A stretch of DNA of 19,991 nucleotides from Minisyncoccota bacterium (GTDB lineage: Bacteria > Patescibacteriota > Minisyncoccia > Minisyncoccales > UBA5738). Under the pieces are notes generated by a model. The model saw only the letters and a list, made by a program, of their open reading frames with translations, did not search any database and had not been told where the DNA came from. The position numbers and the translations under genes are program-made. The stretch is from NCBI GenBank assembly GCA_025453415.1, contig JALOQL010000015.1, forward strand, positions 1 to 19,991. The letters are read 5' to 3'. Shown here one piece after another: positions 6,388 to 13,608 of the stretch (positions are counted from its first letter, which is position 1; every line of letters starts with the position of its first letter).

Positions 6388-6728
6388 TTATTTAATTTTA
6401 CCGATGATCGATGTCAGCAATCCGCCGTCATCGCCGATATCCAATTTCAAAAATTCAGCCGGGGCAACCCAGCGGAATTCGCAGTGCTCGGCGCTTAAAC
6501 GCGGTTCTTCCCCATCGGTCGCGTCGCAAACATAGCAGATCGCCACGATAAAAACACCTTTCTTTTCGGAAAACCGCCCGACAAATCCCAGTAATTCGGC
6601 CGCGACCGGTTGGAATCGGCGGTGCGCTTCAATGCCAAAATCCGGCCTTCCTTATCCATGACGACCGCTTTCTGCAGAATTTTCACTCTGTCGATCCAAT
6701 CAACGTAAATTTTATTGTCGTTTTCCAT
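6388..6728 (-). pseudogene. Nudix hydrolase, broken by internal deletion and frameshift
   Basis: The 5' part (6728 to about 6570) encodes a Nudix N-terminus: VKILQKAVVMDKEGRILALK, then PNYWDLSGG, which is the strand leading into the Nudix box. The expected Nudix box (G-x5-E-x7-RE-x2-EE-x-G) is absent. From about 6600 a different frame encodes a convincing Nudix C-terminal half: ELLGFVGRFSEKKGVFIVAI, then EHCEFRWVAPAEFLKLDI, ending at TAA 6388-6390. The frame actually used ends earlier, at 6495, giving a 77-aa product with a nonsense tail. About 25-40 catalytic residues appear to be missing at the junction. The start lies 1 nt after the DUF4180 stop. This may be a genuine pseudogene or an assembly collapse. 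Confidence 0.75.
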
Positions 6729-6729
6729 A

Positions 6730-7092
6730 TCATCGAGCCGCGAACAAGCGCTCCTTCGCCTCGTCGGCCGTGACGCAAAAGAAAATTTCCTGCCCCTTGT
6801 TACTTTCGTAGATAAACGCCTTCAGCGATTCGCTGGCATCGGAAAAATCGCCCACGATCGCCAATTTTACCCGATACTGCACAAACTTTTGCAAAATCTC
6901 GCCCGCAAGGCGCGTGCTTAAATCAAAAAACTCCGGCACGATGTTTTTTTGGTCAATAATGATCATTCTTGCCCGTTCCAAATCCGGATCGACCATCAGG
7001 TCCAGTGCATCCTGCACCTTGGCCATAATAATCTCTTCGCCACCCACTTGGGCAACCTTCTGCCCGTCTTTTTCGCAAATGATTGTTTCCAT
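6730..7092 (-). CDS. DUF4180 family protein
   Basis: The 120-aa protein matches the DUF4180 pattern through its length: METIICEKDGQKVAQV, VQDALDLMVDPDLERARMII, EFFDLSTRLAGEILQKF, VKLAIVGDFSDASESLKAFI and a C-terminal ADEAKERL. It is a small soluble alpha/beta domain of unknown biochemical role. In some bacteria it accompanies regulators, but nothing in this sequence defines a function. It has no clear ribosome site and heads the DUF4180-Nudix-cupin run. The 145-nt gap upstream (7093-7237) is AT-rich on this gene's side, and I see no confident promoter in it. Confidence 0.85.
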   Translation of the reverse strand: METIICEKDGQKVAQVGGEEIIMAKVQDALDLMVDPDLERARMIIIDQKNIVPEFFDLSTRLAGEILQKFVQYRVKLAIVGDFSDASESLKAFIYESNKGQEIFFCVTADEAKERLFAAR

Positions 7093-7237
7093 TTTTTATA
7101 AATTTGTTTCTTCAGTTTTACATTTATATCGTGATTTTTCAAATATAAAAAGCGGTGACGATCATCGAGCCTACTACGCCCGAACAACCAGCCACCGCCA
7201 CCCAATTTGGGTTAATTGCAAAAAAGAAAGCGAAAAA

Positions 7238-7747
7238 TTATTGCCGGAGCTTTTCTCGCCATTCTCCCTTGATGAAATATGACGAAATATTTTTTTCGAC
7301 TATCCCTGCCTTCATAAGCAAAGCTATTGAATTATTGATCGCGCTCAGGGACGGGCTCGCATCGCGGCACTCTCTAGCAATCCTGATCAGGATTTCTTCC
7401 GGGACGAGCTCTCTTTCAAAACGCAATGTTAAAAGAACATAAAGTGCGTATTTGTAACCACTGGGGCCATTTTCGGTTATTGCATTCAGCAACTCGCGGA
7501 TAGTTTCGTCACTCCATCCACTCATAAGGGAGTAAATGATTTTCCCGCCATCCAACTCCCTCGACACCGCCCCCAAAGATTCCAACGAATCAAGAGAACG
7601 TCTCAGGCCAAGAAAATCTTGGGGCTCCCTTAGTTCCAGAGTTCCTCTCTCTATGAGGTAAGAAAGAGTTCTCATCAAGATTTTCTTGTGCCTCGCCTTA
7701 TCGGCTAACATAGCAATTATGTCATCCCTATTGACCGGTCCCTTCAT
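7238..7747 (-). CDS. unknown helical protein, possible winged-helix fold
   Basis: This 169-aa, all-helical-looking protein has no transmembrane segments. Two stretches resemble helix-helix-wing layouts: residues about 20-75 (KILMRTLSYLIERGTLELRE, later LESLGAVSRELDGGKIIYSL) and 140-168 (LSAINNSIALLMKAGIVEKN, then SYFIKGEWREKLRQ). A DNA-binding or scaffold role is possible but unproven. Expression signals are good: a TTGACA promoter at 7796-7824 and a GGAGG-rich ribosome site before ATG 7747. It sits between the thrS-led operon and the DUF4180 run. I do not recognise the family. Confidence 0.75.
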   Translation of the reverse strand: MKGPVNRDDIIAMLADKARHKKILMRTLSYLIERGTLELREPQDFLGLRRSLDSLESLGAVSRELDGGKIIYSLMSGWSDETIRELLNAITENGPSGYKYALYVLLTLRFERELVPEEILIRIARECRDASPSLSAINNSIALLMKAGIVEKNISSYFIKGEWREKLRQ

Positions 7748-7795
7748 AACCTAACCTCTCCTCCCTTTCAACCAAAGGGATTTGCAACTTAAAAA

Positions 7796-7824
7796 ATCTT
7801 AATTGTAATTAAGACTTTTGTCAA
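7796..7824 (-). promoter_or_regulatory. promoter of the unknown 169-aa gene
   Basis: On the minus strand TTGACA (7819-7824, perfect), a 17-nt spacer and TAAGAT (7796-7801) lie about 50 nt before the ATG. They are followed by a GGGAGGAGAGG ribosome-site region. Confidence 0.6.
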
Positions 7825-7851
7825 CTGCATGCAAACAAACGGTGCTTTTCG

Positions 7852-8187
7852 CTAAAAAGTAACTTCCTGCTCCGGCCGCCACCAGGGCGAGCAGCACAAT
7901 AGCATCTTCATTTTCCCCGAATAAGTGAACGGTTTTCCCACCGGTATCACCACCAAATCGCAGCTTTGACAATTTTCAATTTGGCCATCGATTTCAAAAT
8001 TACCGCAGCCTTCCAGGATATAGTATGCAAAAATCGATTCTTTTTCGATAATTTTTGTCTGGTGGCCGCTTTCGGTCTCGATAACCGTGAATTCCACCTT
8101 ATCGGTTAAATCTTTCGACTGAAAAGTTTTTCCTTTTATACCAACTTTTTCGAAAGAATATTTCTCTGGTAGATGAAATATGTGCAT
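7852..8187 (-). CDS. degenerate cupin-like protein
   Basis: The 111-aa protein has the strand order of a cupin barrel: VEFTVIETESGHQTKIIEKE, then AYYILEGCGNFEIDGQ, then CDLVVIPVGKPFTYSGKMKM. The His-x-His and Glu metal ligands of motif 1 are not present in the usual places, so it may be a ligand-binding rather than metal-dependent cupin. It lies 4 nt after the HAD gene stop and is the last gene of the T-box-led run. No terminator is evident, and the promoter of the next gene begins about 30 nt downstream. Confidence 0.65.
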   Translation of the reverse strand: MHIFHLPEKYSFEKVGIKGKTFQSKDLTDKVEFTVIETESGHQTKIIEKESIFAYYILEGCGNFEIDGQIENCQSCDLVVIPVGKPFTYSGKMKMLLCCSPWWRPEQEVTF

Positions 8188-8191
8188 AATT

Positions 8192-9028
8192 TCAGTTTAT
8201 TGATTTTATGATCTCGACGAGCGGCAACAGGCTGTCGCCGGGCAGGACGAAATCGAACTTGTCGAAAATTTTGTCGTAGAATTCCTGGGTCCGGATGTCA
8301 TCACTGCGCGGATTGTCGATGATGAAACGCAAAACATTCTCCGACCCCTGGGCCATATCCGCGTCATCAAGGCTGTCGCCAACAAGAAAAATGTTTGGTC
8401 GGTTTTTTTTGATGCCGGCAAGCGTTTCCTTGCCTTTTTCCGTCTTGTTCAAAATATGAACCAGCGAATCCCGGTCCCAACCGCAGATGTAGCCCTCATC
8501 GTCGCAGCGGAGTTTGGTGGAAATCACCCGAGTGGGACGCACGCCCAGATTTTCGCACCAAATATCGATAATATCCTTGATACCCGCGGAAATTATCACC
8601 GTGGGAATACCTTTGGCGATGCACGCGTCAAAAAGTTCATTGGCGCCCTCTCGGGCCGGAATTTCGGATTTTGCCTTGATTGCCAGATCCGGCAACCTCA
8701 AACCACTACCGGGATAGAGATTCAAGACCGACGACCACCAAACGATCGCCTCGGCTTCGTCCATTTTCCCCCGGGCTTCGGGCGGCCGGTGTTTTGCATA
8801 TAATCTCGCGGCCGTTTCGCGGCGCGGCAACGGCAAGCTGGTGTTGAGCAGGCGCCAGGTCGTCACTTCGGCATTATCGTCTTTGTGCCGGATGGTCAGC
8901 GTGCGATCAAAATCAAGCACCAGATGCAATTTGTCCCGACCGGCCAAAACCAACCGTTCAAGTTTCGCCACGGCCCCTTTTTTGTCCTTGCTTTTGAATT
9001 CTCGCAATAATGCGCTCGATTCCTCCAT
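8192..9028 (-). CDS. HAD-superfamily phosphatase, UMPH-1 (pyrimidine 5'-nucleotidase)-like
   Basis: The 278-aa protein has HAD motif I HLVLDFDRTLT (nucleophile Asp39, acid/base Asp41), motif II VIISAGIKDII (Ser147), a Lys region about 200 (KTEKGKETL) and motif III/IV LVGDSLDDADMA (Asp218, Asp221-222). The wording around motif II and the GDSLDDADMA segment matches the UMPH-1/NT5C3 subfamily, which removes phosphate from pyrimidine nucleoside monophosphates. A cap segment (residues about 55-125, with DEAEAIVWWSSVLNLY) lies between motifs I and II, as in that group. It is cytosolic, starts 8 nt after the LysE stop and belongs to the thrS-led run. The substrate is inferred from family resemblance. 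Confidence 0.75.
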   Translation of the reverse strand: MEESSALLREFKSKDKKGAVAKLERLVLAGRDKLHLVLDFDRTLTIRHKDDNAEVTTWRLLNTSLPLPRRETAARLYAKHRPPEARGKMDEAEAIVWWSSVLNLYPGSGLRLPDLAIKAKSEIPAREGANELFDACIAKGIPTVIISAGIKDIIDIWCENLGVRPTRVISTKLRCDDEGYICGWDRDSLVHILNKTEKGKETLAGIKKNRPNIFLVGDSLDDADMAQGSENVLRFIIDNPRSDDIRTQEFYDKIFDKFDFVLPGDSLLPLVEIIKSIN

Positions 9029-9036
9029 TTCATCGG

Positions 9037-9651
9037 TTAATTAATGAAGTATAGCAAACTTTCCCAGGAAATCTTGACCGCGAAAAATACGAACAACACT
9101 GCCAATATTTTGAAAGCCGGCGCGACCAAGTTTTTTCTGACTAGAATCGGACGGAAACGAGAAAAAATAAAAACCATCGCGACGGTCGAGATCATCCAGC
9201 CAAGCTCAAAAAACGCCAGGAACAATATCTGGCCAAATACCACGGATTGCCGCATCGCAAACGCCATCGGAACGCAAACCGTTAACCAATATAGCCAGAA
9301 AAGTCCGTTGGCCGCCATCAGCAGGAAAATTTTTTTGAACGAAAAGACTTCGCCCCTGCCGTCAACCGTCCTTATTTTCCAGATGCGCCGAGAAAACCAA
9401 ACCAGAACGACGGCACCAGCGAATGAAATGGCGTAGAAAACCCCTTGCGGCACGTCAAAAAGCGACAATACCGTCAGGATGAACAACGCAATCGCCGATT
9501 CCGAAAGCATCGCCCAAAAAACAACCCTCAAACTTGCCGCAAAACCGTTCCGCAAAGATTCGGTCATCGCGCTCGTCAAAATCGGACCGGGCACCGCCCC
9601 GCCGATGAATCCTACCGTGAAAGCGCCAATGATTTGGGCAATTAGGCTCAT
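9037..9651 (-). CDS. LysE/RhtB family exporter
   Basis: The 204-aa membrane protein has about six hydrophobic segments (about 6-26, 42-64, 70-88, 108-128, 138-162, 178-200). It carries the conserved GGAVPGPILTSAMTESLRNG segment with the PGP motif (21-23) of the LysE/RhtB amino-acid efflux family. Length and topology are typical. Family members export lysine, homoserine, threonine and related compounds. Its place in a run headed by a Thr-type T-box and thrS makes an amino acid a reasonable guess, but the substrate is not shown. It lies 3 nt after the cupin stop and 8 nt before the nucleotidase start. Confidence 0.8.
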   Translation of the reverse strand: MSLIAQIIGAFTVGFIGGAVPGPILTSAMTESLRNGFAASLRVVFWAMLSESAIALFILTVLSLFDVPQGVFYAISFAGAVVLVWFSRRIWKIRTVDGRGEVFSFKKIFLLMAANGLFWLYWLTVCVPMAFAMRQSVVFGQILFLAFFELGWMISTVAMVFIFSRFRPILVRKNLVAPAFKILAVLFVFFAVKISWESLLYFIN

Positions 9652-9654
9652 ATT

Positions 9655-10026
9655 TCAATTTGCCGGAAAATGGTCTTGCGGGGTCCAGCCGGGATCGGAA
9701 ACTACCTCAACCCACGTTTCGTCGCCAGCCGCGCAATGGACCTTTCCTGGAGTGATCGTGTACTCGTCGCCCGCCTGCAGGCGATGCGGAAATTCGTTGA
9801 CATAAATCGTCAGTTCGCCCTCGATTACCCGGTAAAGCTCGGTGGTTTTTTCGTGGTAATGCGGCGCAGAGCTGTCGATCACCGCCACCGCAACACCTGG
9901 ACCATCCGGCGTGGTTGCCGGTTCGGTTTCGCAAACGATCTCAGTCACGGCATCCCTGCCGTTTCGTATAATGCGTTTTCCGGGATATTTTATCTCCAAA
10001 GCAGCAATAACTTTTTTAGTATCCAT
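9655..10026 (-). CDS. cupin-domain protein with full metal site
   Basis: From ATG 10026 the product is 123 aa, a single cupin domain. Motif 1 (HYHEKTTELYRVIEG) gives His56, His58 and Glu63, and motif 2 (YTITPGKVHCAAG) gives His97, so the four classical metal ligands are all present. This start is preferred over one at 10062 because AGG lies 7 nt upstream and it avoids overlapping the asparaginase gene; the gap is 13 nt. Such cupins include sugar isomerases, dioxygenases and unassigned metalloproteins. The reaction is unknown. Confidence 0.8.
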   Translation of the reverse strand: MDTKKVIAALEIKYPGKRIIRNGRDAVTEIVCETEPATTPDGPGVAVAVIDSSAPHYHEKTTELYRVIEGELTIYVNEFPHRLQAGDEYTITPGKVHCAAGDETWVEVVSDPGWTPQDHFPAN

Positions 10027-10039
10027 GATTTTACCTATC

Positions 10040-11038
10040 TCACATGGTGGTAATCTCGCCACATAAATTCGTGCGCATCATTTCTTTAATACACGCCAAA
10101 TCATTTGTTTGCGCCAAAATCCACATTAATTTTGTCGCGGCCGCCTCAGAAGTCATATCAAAAGCCGGAATCGCGCCCGCAGCCAAAGCACAATGTCCCA
10201 CCTCATAGATCATCCGAGTCGAACCTTCAACACATTGCGTCGACACAATCACCGGCACATTATGCTCGACTGCTTTTTTAATCACCGGCAGCAACGAAGC
10301 TTCGCCATTTGGCACGTTTCCGGCGCCGTACGCATTTAAAATCACACCCTTGCAGCCACGGTCAATCGCCGCTTCAATATATTTTCCATCCAATCCCGGA
10401 AAAAGCTGATAAAATACCACTTCCCGGTCAAAATCGGGTTTGAATTCCAATTCTTTGCTTCGCCACCGCCAAACCCGGTCGACAACAATTTCCGGCTCAA
10501 GCGCAACACATCCAAGCGGCAGTACCACCGGCGACCAAAAGGCATTAAGTTTTTTTTCGCTTATCTTTTGGGTGCGGTTTCCCCGCAAAATCTTGCTGCC
10601 AAAAACAACGCAAACTTCCGGCACATCGAGCAACGCCACTTTCGCCGCGTTTATCAAATTGTTTGGCGCATCGCTGGCAATATCGAATATCGATTTTTGA
10701 GCCCCGGTAATAATGACCGGCTTGTTCAGATTCCGCAGCGCGAAAGACAACGCCGATGCGGTATAGGCCATCGTATCGGTACCATGCGCAATGACAAAAC
10801 CATCGCAATTATCGTAATTTTCACGGATTGTCTGCGCCAGCGTCTTCCAGATTCCGGGATGCATGTTGGTACTATCAATATCGGCCACGAATTTGAAATC
10901 GAACTCCGCCAATTTTTCGATCCCTGGCGCCAGCGAGATCAACTGTGCCGCATCATCGGCCGGCGCCAGCAAACCGTCGGATTTGCGCACCATACCGATC
11001 GTCCCCCCGCAATATATCAAACATATCTTCTTTTTCAT
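10040..11038 (-). CDS. ansA: L-asparaginase, type I (cytosolic) family
   Basis: The 332-aa protein shows the asparaginase signatures: IYCGGTIGM (nucleophile Thr13), DSTNM (Ser56), AHGTDTM (Thr87, Asp88) and the catalytic Lys in ITGAQKS. It has no signal peptide and is the usual length of cytosolic type I enzymes, which turn asparagine into aspartate and ammonia; archaeal GatD-like amidotransferase subunits are related. It starts 1 nt after the thrS stop, so the two are tightly coupled. Its presence in a Thr-T-box-led operon is unusual and links asparagine/aspartate supply to threonine status by context only. Confidence 0.85.
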   Translation of the reverse strand: MKKKICLIYCGGTIGMVRKSDGLLAPADDAAQLISLAPGIEKLAEFDFKFVADIDSTNMHPGIWKTLAQTIRENYDNCDGFVIAHGTDTMAYTASALSFALRNLNKPVIITGAQKSIFDIASDAPNNLINAAKVALLDVPEVCVVFGSKILRGNRTQKISEKKLNAFWSPVVLPLGCVALEPEIVVDRVWRWRSKELEFKPDFDREVVFYQLFPGLDGKYIEAAIDRGCKGVILNAYGAGNVPNGEASLLPVIKKAVEHNVPVIVSTQCVEGSTRMIYEVGHCALAAGAIPAFDMTSEAAATKLMWILAQTNDLACIKEMMRTNLCGEITTM

Positions 11039-11039
11039 T

Positions 11040-12842
11040 TTAAGCGCGGTTTTTTATCTTGGCGCATACCTCGGCGATAAAATCTGTTTTGGAAATTTCC
11101 CGGGCGGATTTGCTACCGCGATCGCGTACCGCCAGCGCATCTGATTGCATTTCTTTGTCGCCGATCACCAAAGTATACGGTATTTTCTCCCCCGCCGCCT
11201 TGCGGATCTTGTTGCCCAGGGTCTCGTCGGCGATATCCAATTCGCAACGGATCCCGGCCTGCCTGAATTCGTCAAATAATTTTTGACAAAATTCAACGTG
11301 CGCCTCGCCCACCGACAGCAATTTTACCTGCACCGGCGCCAACCACACCGGGAACGCGCCCGCGTAATGCTCGATCAATAAACCAATAAACCTCTCAAAC
11401 GAACCGAACAATGCCCGGTGCAGCATGTAAGGCCGGTCTTCTTTGCCGTCTTTATTTATAAACGACATGTCAAAGCGACTCGGCAAATTGAAATCGAATT
11501 GCAGGGTCGAGCATTGCCACTCGCGCCCCAGAACGTCCTTGATCTTGAAGTCAAGTTTTGGCCCGTAGAACGCGGCTTCGCCCAACTCTTCCTTGAAATT
11601 CAATTTCTTTTCTTGGGCGACTTTGCGCAAAACACTTTCCGTGAATTCCCAGCCTTCGTCGTCGCCCGCGTATTTCTCTTTATTGGCCGGATCGCGCAAA
11701 GATAAATAGACGTTAACCGAATCCATGCCAAAACCAAACGACTTGTACATAAATTCGATAAAATCGATAACTCGCTTAAGTTCTTCCTCGACCTGGTCCT
11801 TGCGGCAAATAATATGGGCATCGTCCTGGGTAAAACCGCGTACGCGCGTCAAACCGGAAAGTTCGCCTTTTTTTTCATAGCGGTAAACCGTGCCGCATTC
11901 GGCCCATCGCATCGGAAATTCGCGATATGAATGCAGGCCGTTCTTATAAATCTGTACATGGAACGGGCAATTCATGGGCTTAAGCAGATACTGCTCCGAT
12001 TCGGCCAAATCGACTTTCTGTTTTTGATCCTCCAACGATTGGCCAACCTCCATGGGCGGATACATGCTTTCCGAATAAAAACCCCAATGGCCGGACTTTT
12101 CCCACAAACGGCGGCTGCCGATATGTGGCGACCGCACTAAATCATATCCACCCTTTAGATGAGCGTCGTACCAAAAATCCTCGATCGAACGCCACAGCAT
12201 CGCTCCCTTGGGATGCCACAATACCAAACCCAGACCCGCATCCTCATCTATATGGAACAAATCGAATTCTCGGCCCAGTTTGCGATGGTCGCGTTTCTCC
12301 GCTTCTTCCAGGTTTTTTTGATATTCATCCAGCTCTTTTTTGGACGCGAAAGCCACGCCGTAGATGCGGGTCAGCATCGGATTCTTTTCGCTGCCCTTCC
12401 AGTAGGCGCCCGCGATCTTGGTCAGCTTGAATCCGTCCGCCGGCAAATCGCTTGCCGCCTCAACGTGCGGGCCGCGGCACAGGTCAGTAAAACCGCCGTT
12501 GATATAGACCGAAACTTTCGTTTCGCCTTCCTGCTCCAGGTCTTTGACGATCTCCAACTTGTAGCACTGGCCGGCGAACAGCTCCTTGGCTTCGTCAATG
12601 GAAACTTCTTTCCTTTCGAATTTATCCCCGGCGCCGATGAGCTTTTTCATCTTGACCTCGATCTCCTTCAAATTTTCCGGCGCCAAGCCTTGCACCCCCA
12701 GGTCGAAATCATAATAAAAACCATTCTCGACCGCCGGGCCCATGCCGAATTTGGCGTCGGGATACAAATTTTGGACCGCGACTGCCATGACGTGCGCCAG
12801 CGAATGCCGTATTGTTTCGATCGGATAGTCTTTTTTGTTCAT
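11040..12842 (-). CDS. thrS: threonyl-tRNA synthetase, lacking the TGS domain
   Basis: The 600-aa enzyme charges tRNA(Thr). It opens directly with the editing domain, motif RHSLAHVMAVAV (His13, His17), followed by DLCRGPHV, so the N-terminal TGS domain of the longer bacterial form (about 640 aa) is absent. The class II core follows: MNCPFHVQIYK (zinc Cys), motif 2 RWAECGTVYRYE, FTQDDAHIIC (zinc His) and motif 3 MLHRALFGSFERFIGLLIEHYAG (third zinc ligand His). A C-terminal anticodon-binding domain starts at about residue 500 (LAPVQVKLLSVGEAH). ATG 12842 is preferred; an in-frame TTG at 12860 is also possible, and neither has a good ribosome site. Expression should be set by the T-box leader upstream. 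Confidence 0.95.
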   Translation of the reverse strand: MNKKDYPIETIRHSLAHVMAVAVQNLYPDAKFGMGPAVENGFYYDFDLGVQGLAPENLKEIEVKMKKLIGAGDKFERKEVSIDEAKELFAGQCYKLEIVKDLEQEGETKVSVYINGGFTDLCRGPHVEAASDLPADGFKLTKIAGAYWKGSEKNPMLTRIYGVAFASKKELDEYQKNLEEAEKRDHRKLGREFDLFHIDEDAGLGLVLWHPKGAMLWRSIEDFWYDAHLKGGYDLVRSPHIGSRRLWEKSGHWGFYSESMYPPMEVGQSLEDQKQKVDLAESEQYLLKPMNCPFHVQIYKNGLHSYREFPMRWAECGTVYRYEKKGELSGLTRVRGFTQDDAHIICRKDQVEEELKRVIDFIEFMYKSFGFGMDSVNVYLSLRDPANKEKYAGDDEGWEFTESVLRKVAQEKKLNFKEELGEAAFYGPKLDFKIKDVLGREWQCSTLQFDFNLPSRFDMSFINKDGKEDRPYMLHRALFGSFERFIGLLIEHYAGAFPVWLAPVQVKLLSVGEAHVEFCQKLFDEFRQAGIRCELDIADETLGNKIRKAAGEKIPYTLVIGDKEMQSDALAVRDRGSKSAREISKTDFIAEVCAKIKNRA

Positions 12843-12857
12843 AAATATTGATACGCG

Positions 12858-12914
12858 CAAATTCGGTGAGGATTGACCTCAAAAATTCCCCGAGGTCAAA
12901 CCTCCCCAAATTTG
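12858..12914 (-). repeat. long imperfect palindrome between the T-box and thrS
   Basis: On the minus strand the arms read CAAATT-x-GGG-GAGG-TT-TGACCTC and GAGGTCA-AT-CCTC-x-CC-x-AATTTG around an 11-nt loop. It would form a stable RNA hairpin ending 15 nt before ATG 12842. The left arm holds GGGGAGG, the only ribosome-site-like sequence in the leader. It lies after the T-box terminator and is not part of a normal T-box. Confidence 0.65.
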
Positions 12915-12921
12915 CCAAATT

Positions 12922-12971
12922 AAAAACCCGCCTCAACTCTGGATCAATGATTCAGAATTAGGGCGGGTTTT
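12922..12971 (-). terminator. regulated terminator of the T-box leader
   Basis: On the minus strand AAAACCCGCC (from 12971) pairs with GGCGGGTTTT. The stem extends through TAATTCTG with CAGAGTTG, and a U tract ends at about 12922. It shares CCCGCCCTAATT with the antiterminator, so only one structure can form at a time. Confidence 0.88.
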
Positions 12972-13103
12972 GAACCGCGGTTCCACCTAATTTTCCGCCA
13001 AACGGCGGAATCTCTTTTTTGCCGGCAAACTTGGGCTTTTGGCTTCCCCTACGGGAATCGCGGTTGGTAGCCGCAACAATCGCCTGACCGGCAATTCGGT
13101 TAT
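12922..13103 (-). promoter_or_regulatory. T-box riboswitch leader of thrS (probably tRNA-Thr sensing)
   Basis: The conserved T-box core AGGTGGAACCGCGG lies at 12988-12975. The antiterminator is complete: AATTAGG (12992-12986) pairs with CCTAATT (12962-12956), the 7-nt bulge is UGGAACC, and GCGG pairs with CCGC (12966-12963). Stem III is a perfect TTCCGCC/GGCGGAA hairpin (13010-12993). Stem I is closed by TTGCCGG/CCGGCAA (13094-13088 with 13025-13019) and is short, about 76 nt. Candidate Thr specifier codons ACC are at 13068-13066 and 13064-13062, in CUACCAACCGC. The bulge UGGA predicts a tRNA with U at position 73. Known mechanism: uncharged tRNA stabilises the antiterminator and lets transcription continue into thrS. 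Confidence 0.9.
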
Positions 13104-13109
13104 ACCCCG

Positions 13110-13138
13110 ATATTAAAATCAAACATCGATTTTGTCAA
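13110..13138 (-). promoter_or_regulatory. promoter of the thrS operon
   Basis: On the minus strand TTGACA (13133-13138, perfect), a 17-nt spacer and TAATAT (13110-13115) place the start at about 13103, just before the T-box Stem I. The promoter begins 5 nt after the stop codon of the DksA-type gene. Confidence 0.8.
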
Positions 13139-13142
13139 AAAT

Positions 13143-13514
13143 TCATTTCTTGCCGCCGCAAACAAAACACAGCCGCGCCGCCGGAAAAGCCTCAAGGCGG
13201 TCCTCGGGAATCTCGCCGCCGCAATTATCGCAAGTGCCGTAGGTTCCCTTTTCGATCTTTTCCAGGGCAAAATCGACGTCGGCCAGGCGCTGGCTCAAAC
13301 CATGCGTCACGGCCACGTTGGCGCCGTATTCCTCGCTTTCGCTGGCTCGCAGCTCTTCGGCTTCATGGCCGGTGTCGTTATCAGGATTCGGGTATTTCGG
13401 CTGCCATTCGCCGGCTTCCGACGCCGGCAACGCCACGTTTCCCAACTGCTTTTCCAACCCCGCTTTTTCAGCTTCGAGAACTTTCCGAAAATGATCCAGT
13501 TTTTCTTTTTCCAT
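13143..13514 (-). CDS. DksA/TraR family C4 zinc-finger protein
   Basis: The 123-aa protein has an N-terminal helical coiled-coil region (residues about 1-35, LDHFRKVLEAEKAGLEKQL). A C-terminal zinc finger follows, CDNCGGEIPEDRLEAFPAAR then LCFVC, giving the C-x2-C-x17-C-x2-C pattern of DksA/TraR proteins, which bind RNA polymerase through its secondary channel. The middle contains a longer acidic linker (NPDNDTGHEAEELRASESEE) than classical DksA. ATG 13514 is chosen over an in-frame TTG at 13529; no ribosome site is clear for either. No terminator separates it from the thrS promoter. Confidence 0.85.
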   Translation of the reverse strand: MEKEKLDHFRKVLEAEKAGLEKQLGNVALPASEAGEWQPKYPNPDNDTGHEAEELRASESEEYGANVAVTHGLSQRLADVDFALEKIEKGTYGTCDNCGGEIPEDRLEAFPAARLCFVCGGKK

Positions 13515-13608
13515 GGTTTTGTTTTGCAAAATTTACAAAAAAAGGCGTGATTTCATTTTCGCCCGTCTTTCATTAATTTTCGATTAATTTCTCCGGACCC
13601 GATATATC

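Noticed and set aside
7136..7232. Short minus-strand frame encoding a hydrophobic peptide (NPNWVAVAGCSGVVGSMIV, stop at 7139-7141) in the gap before DUF4180
   Set aside because: There is no ATG near its start and no ribosome site, and a stop lies shortly upstream. It reads like a small membrane peptide, but GTG or ATT starts would have to be assumed.
12159..12851. 230-codon plus-strand open frame opposite thrS
   Set aside because: It is antisense to a certain gene, with Phe/Arg-rich composition and no recognisable motif.
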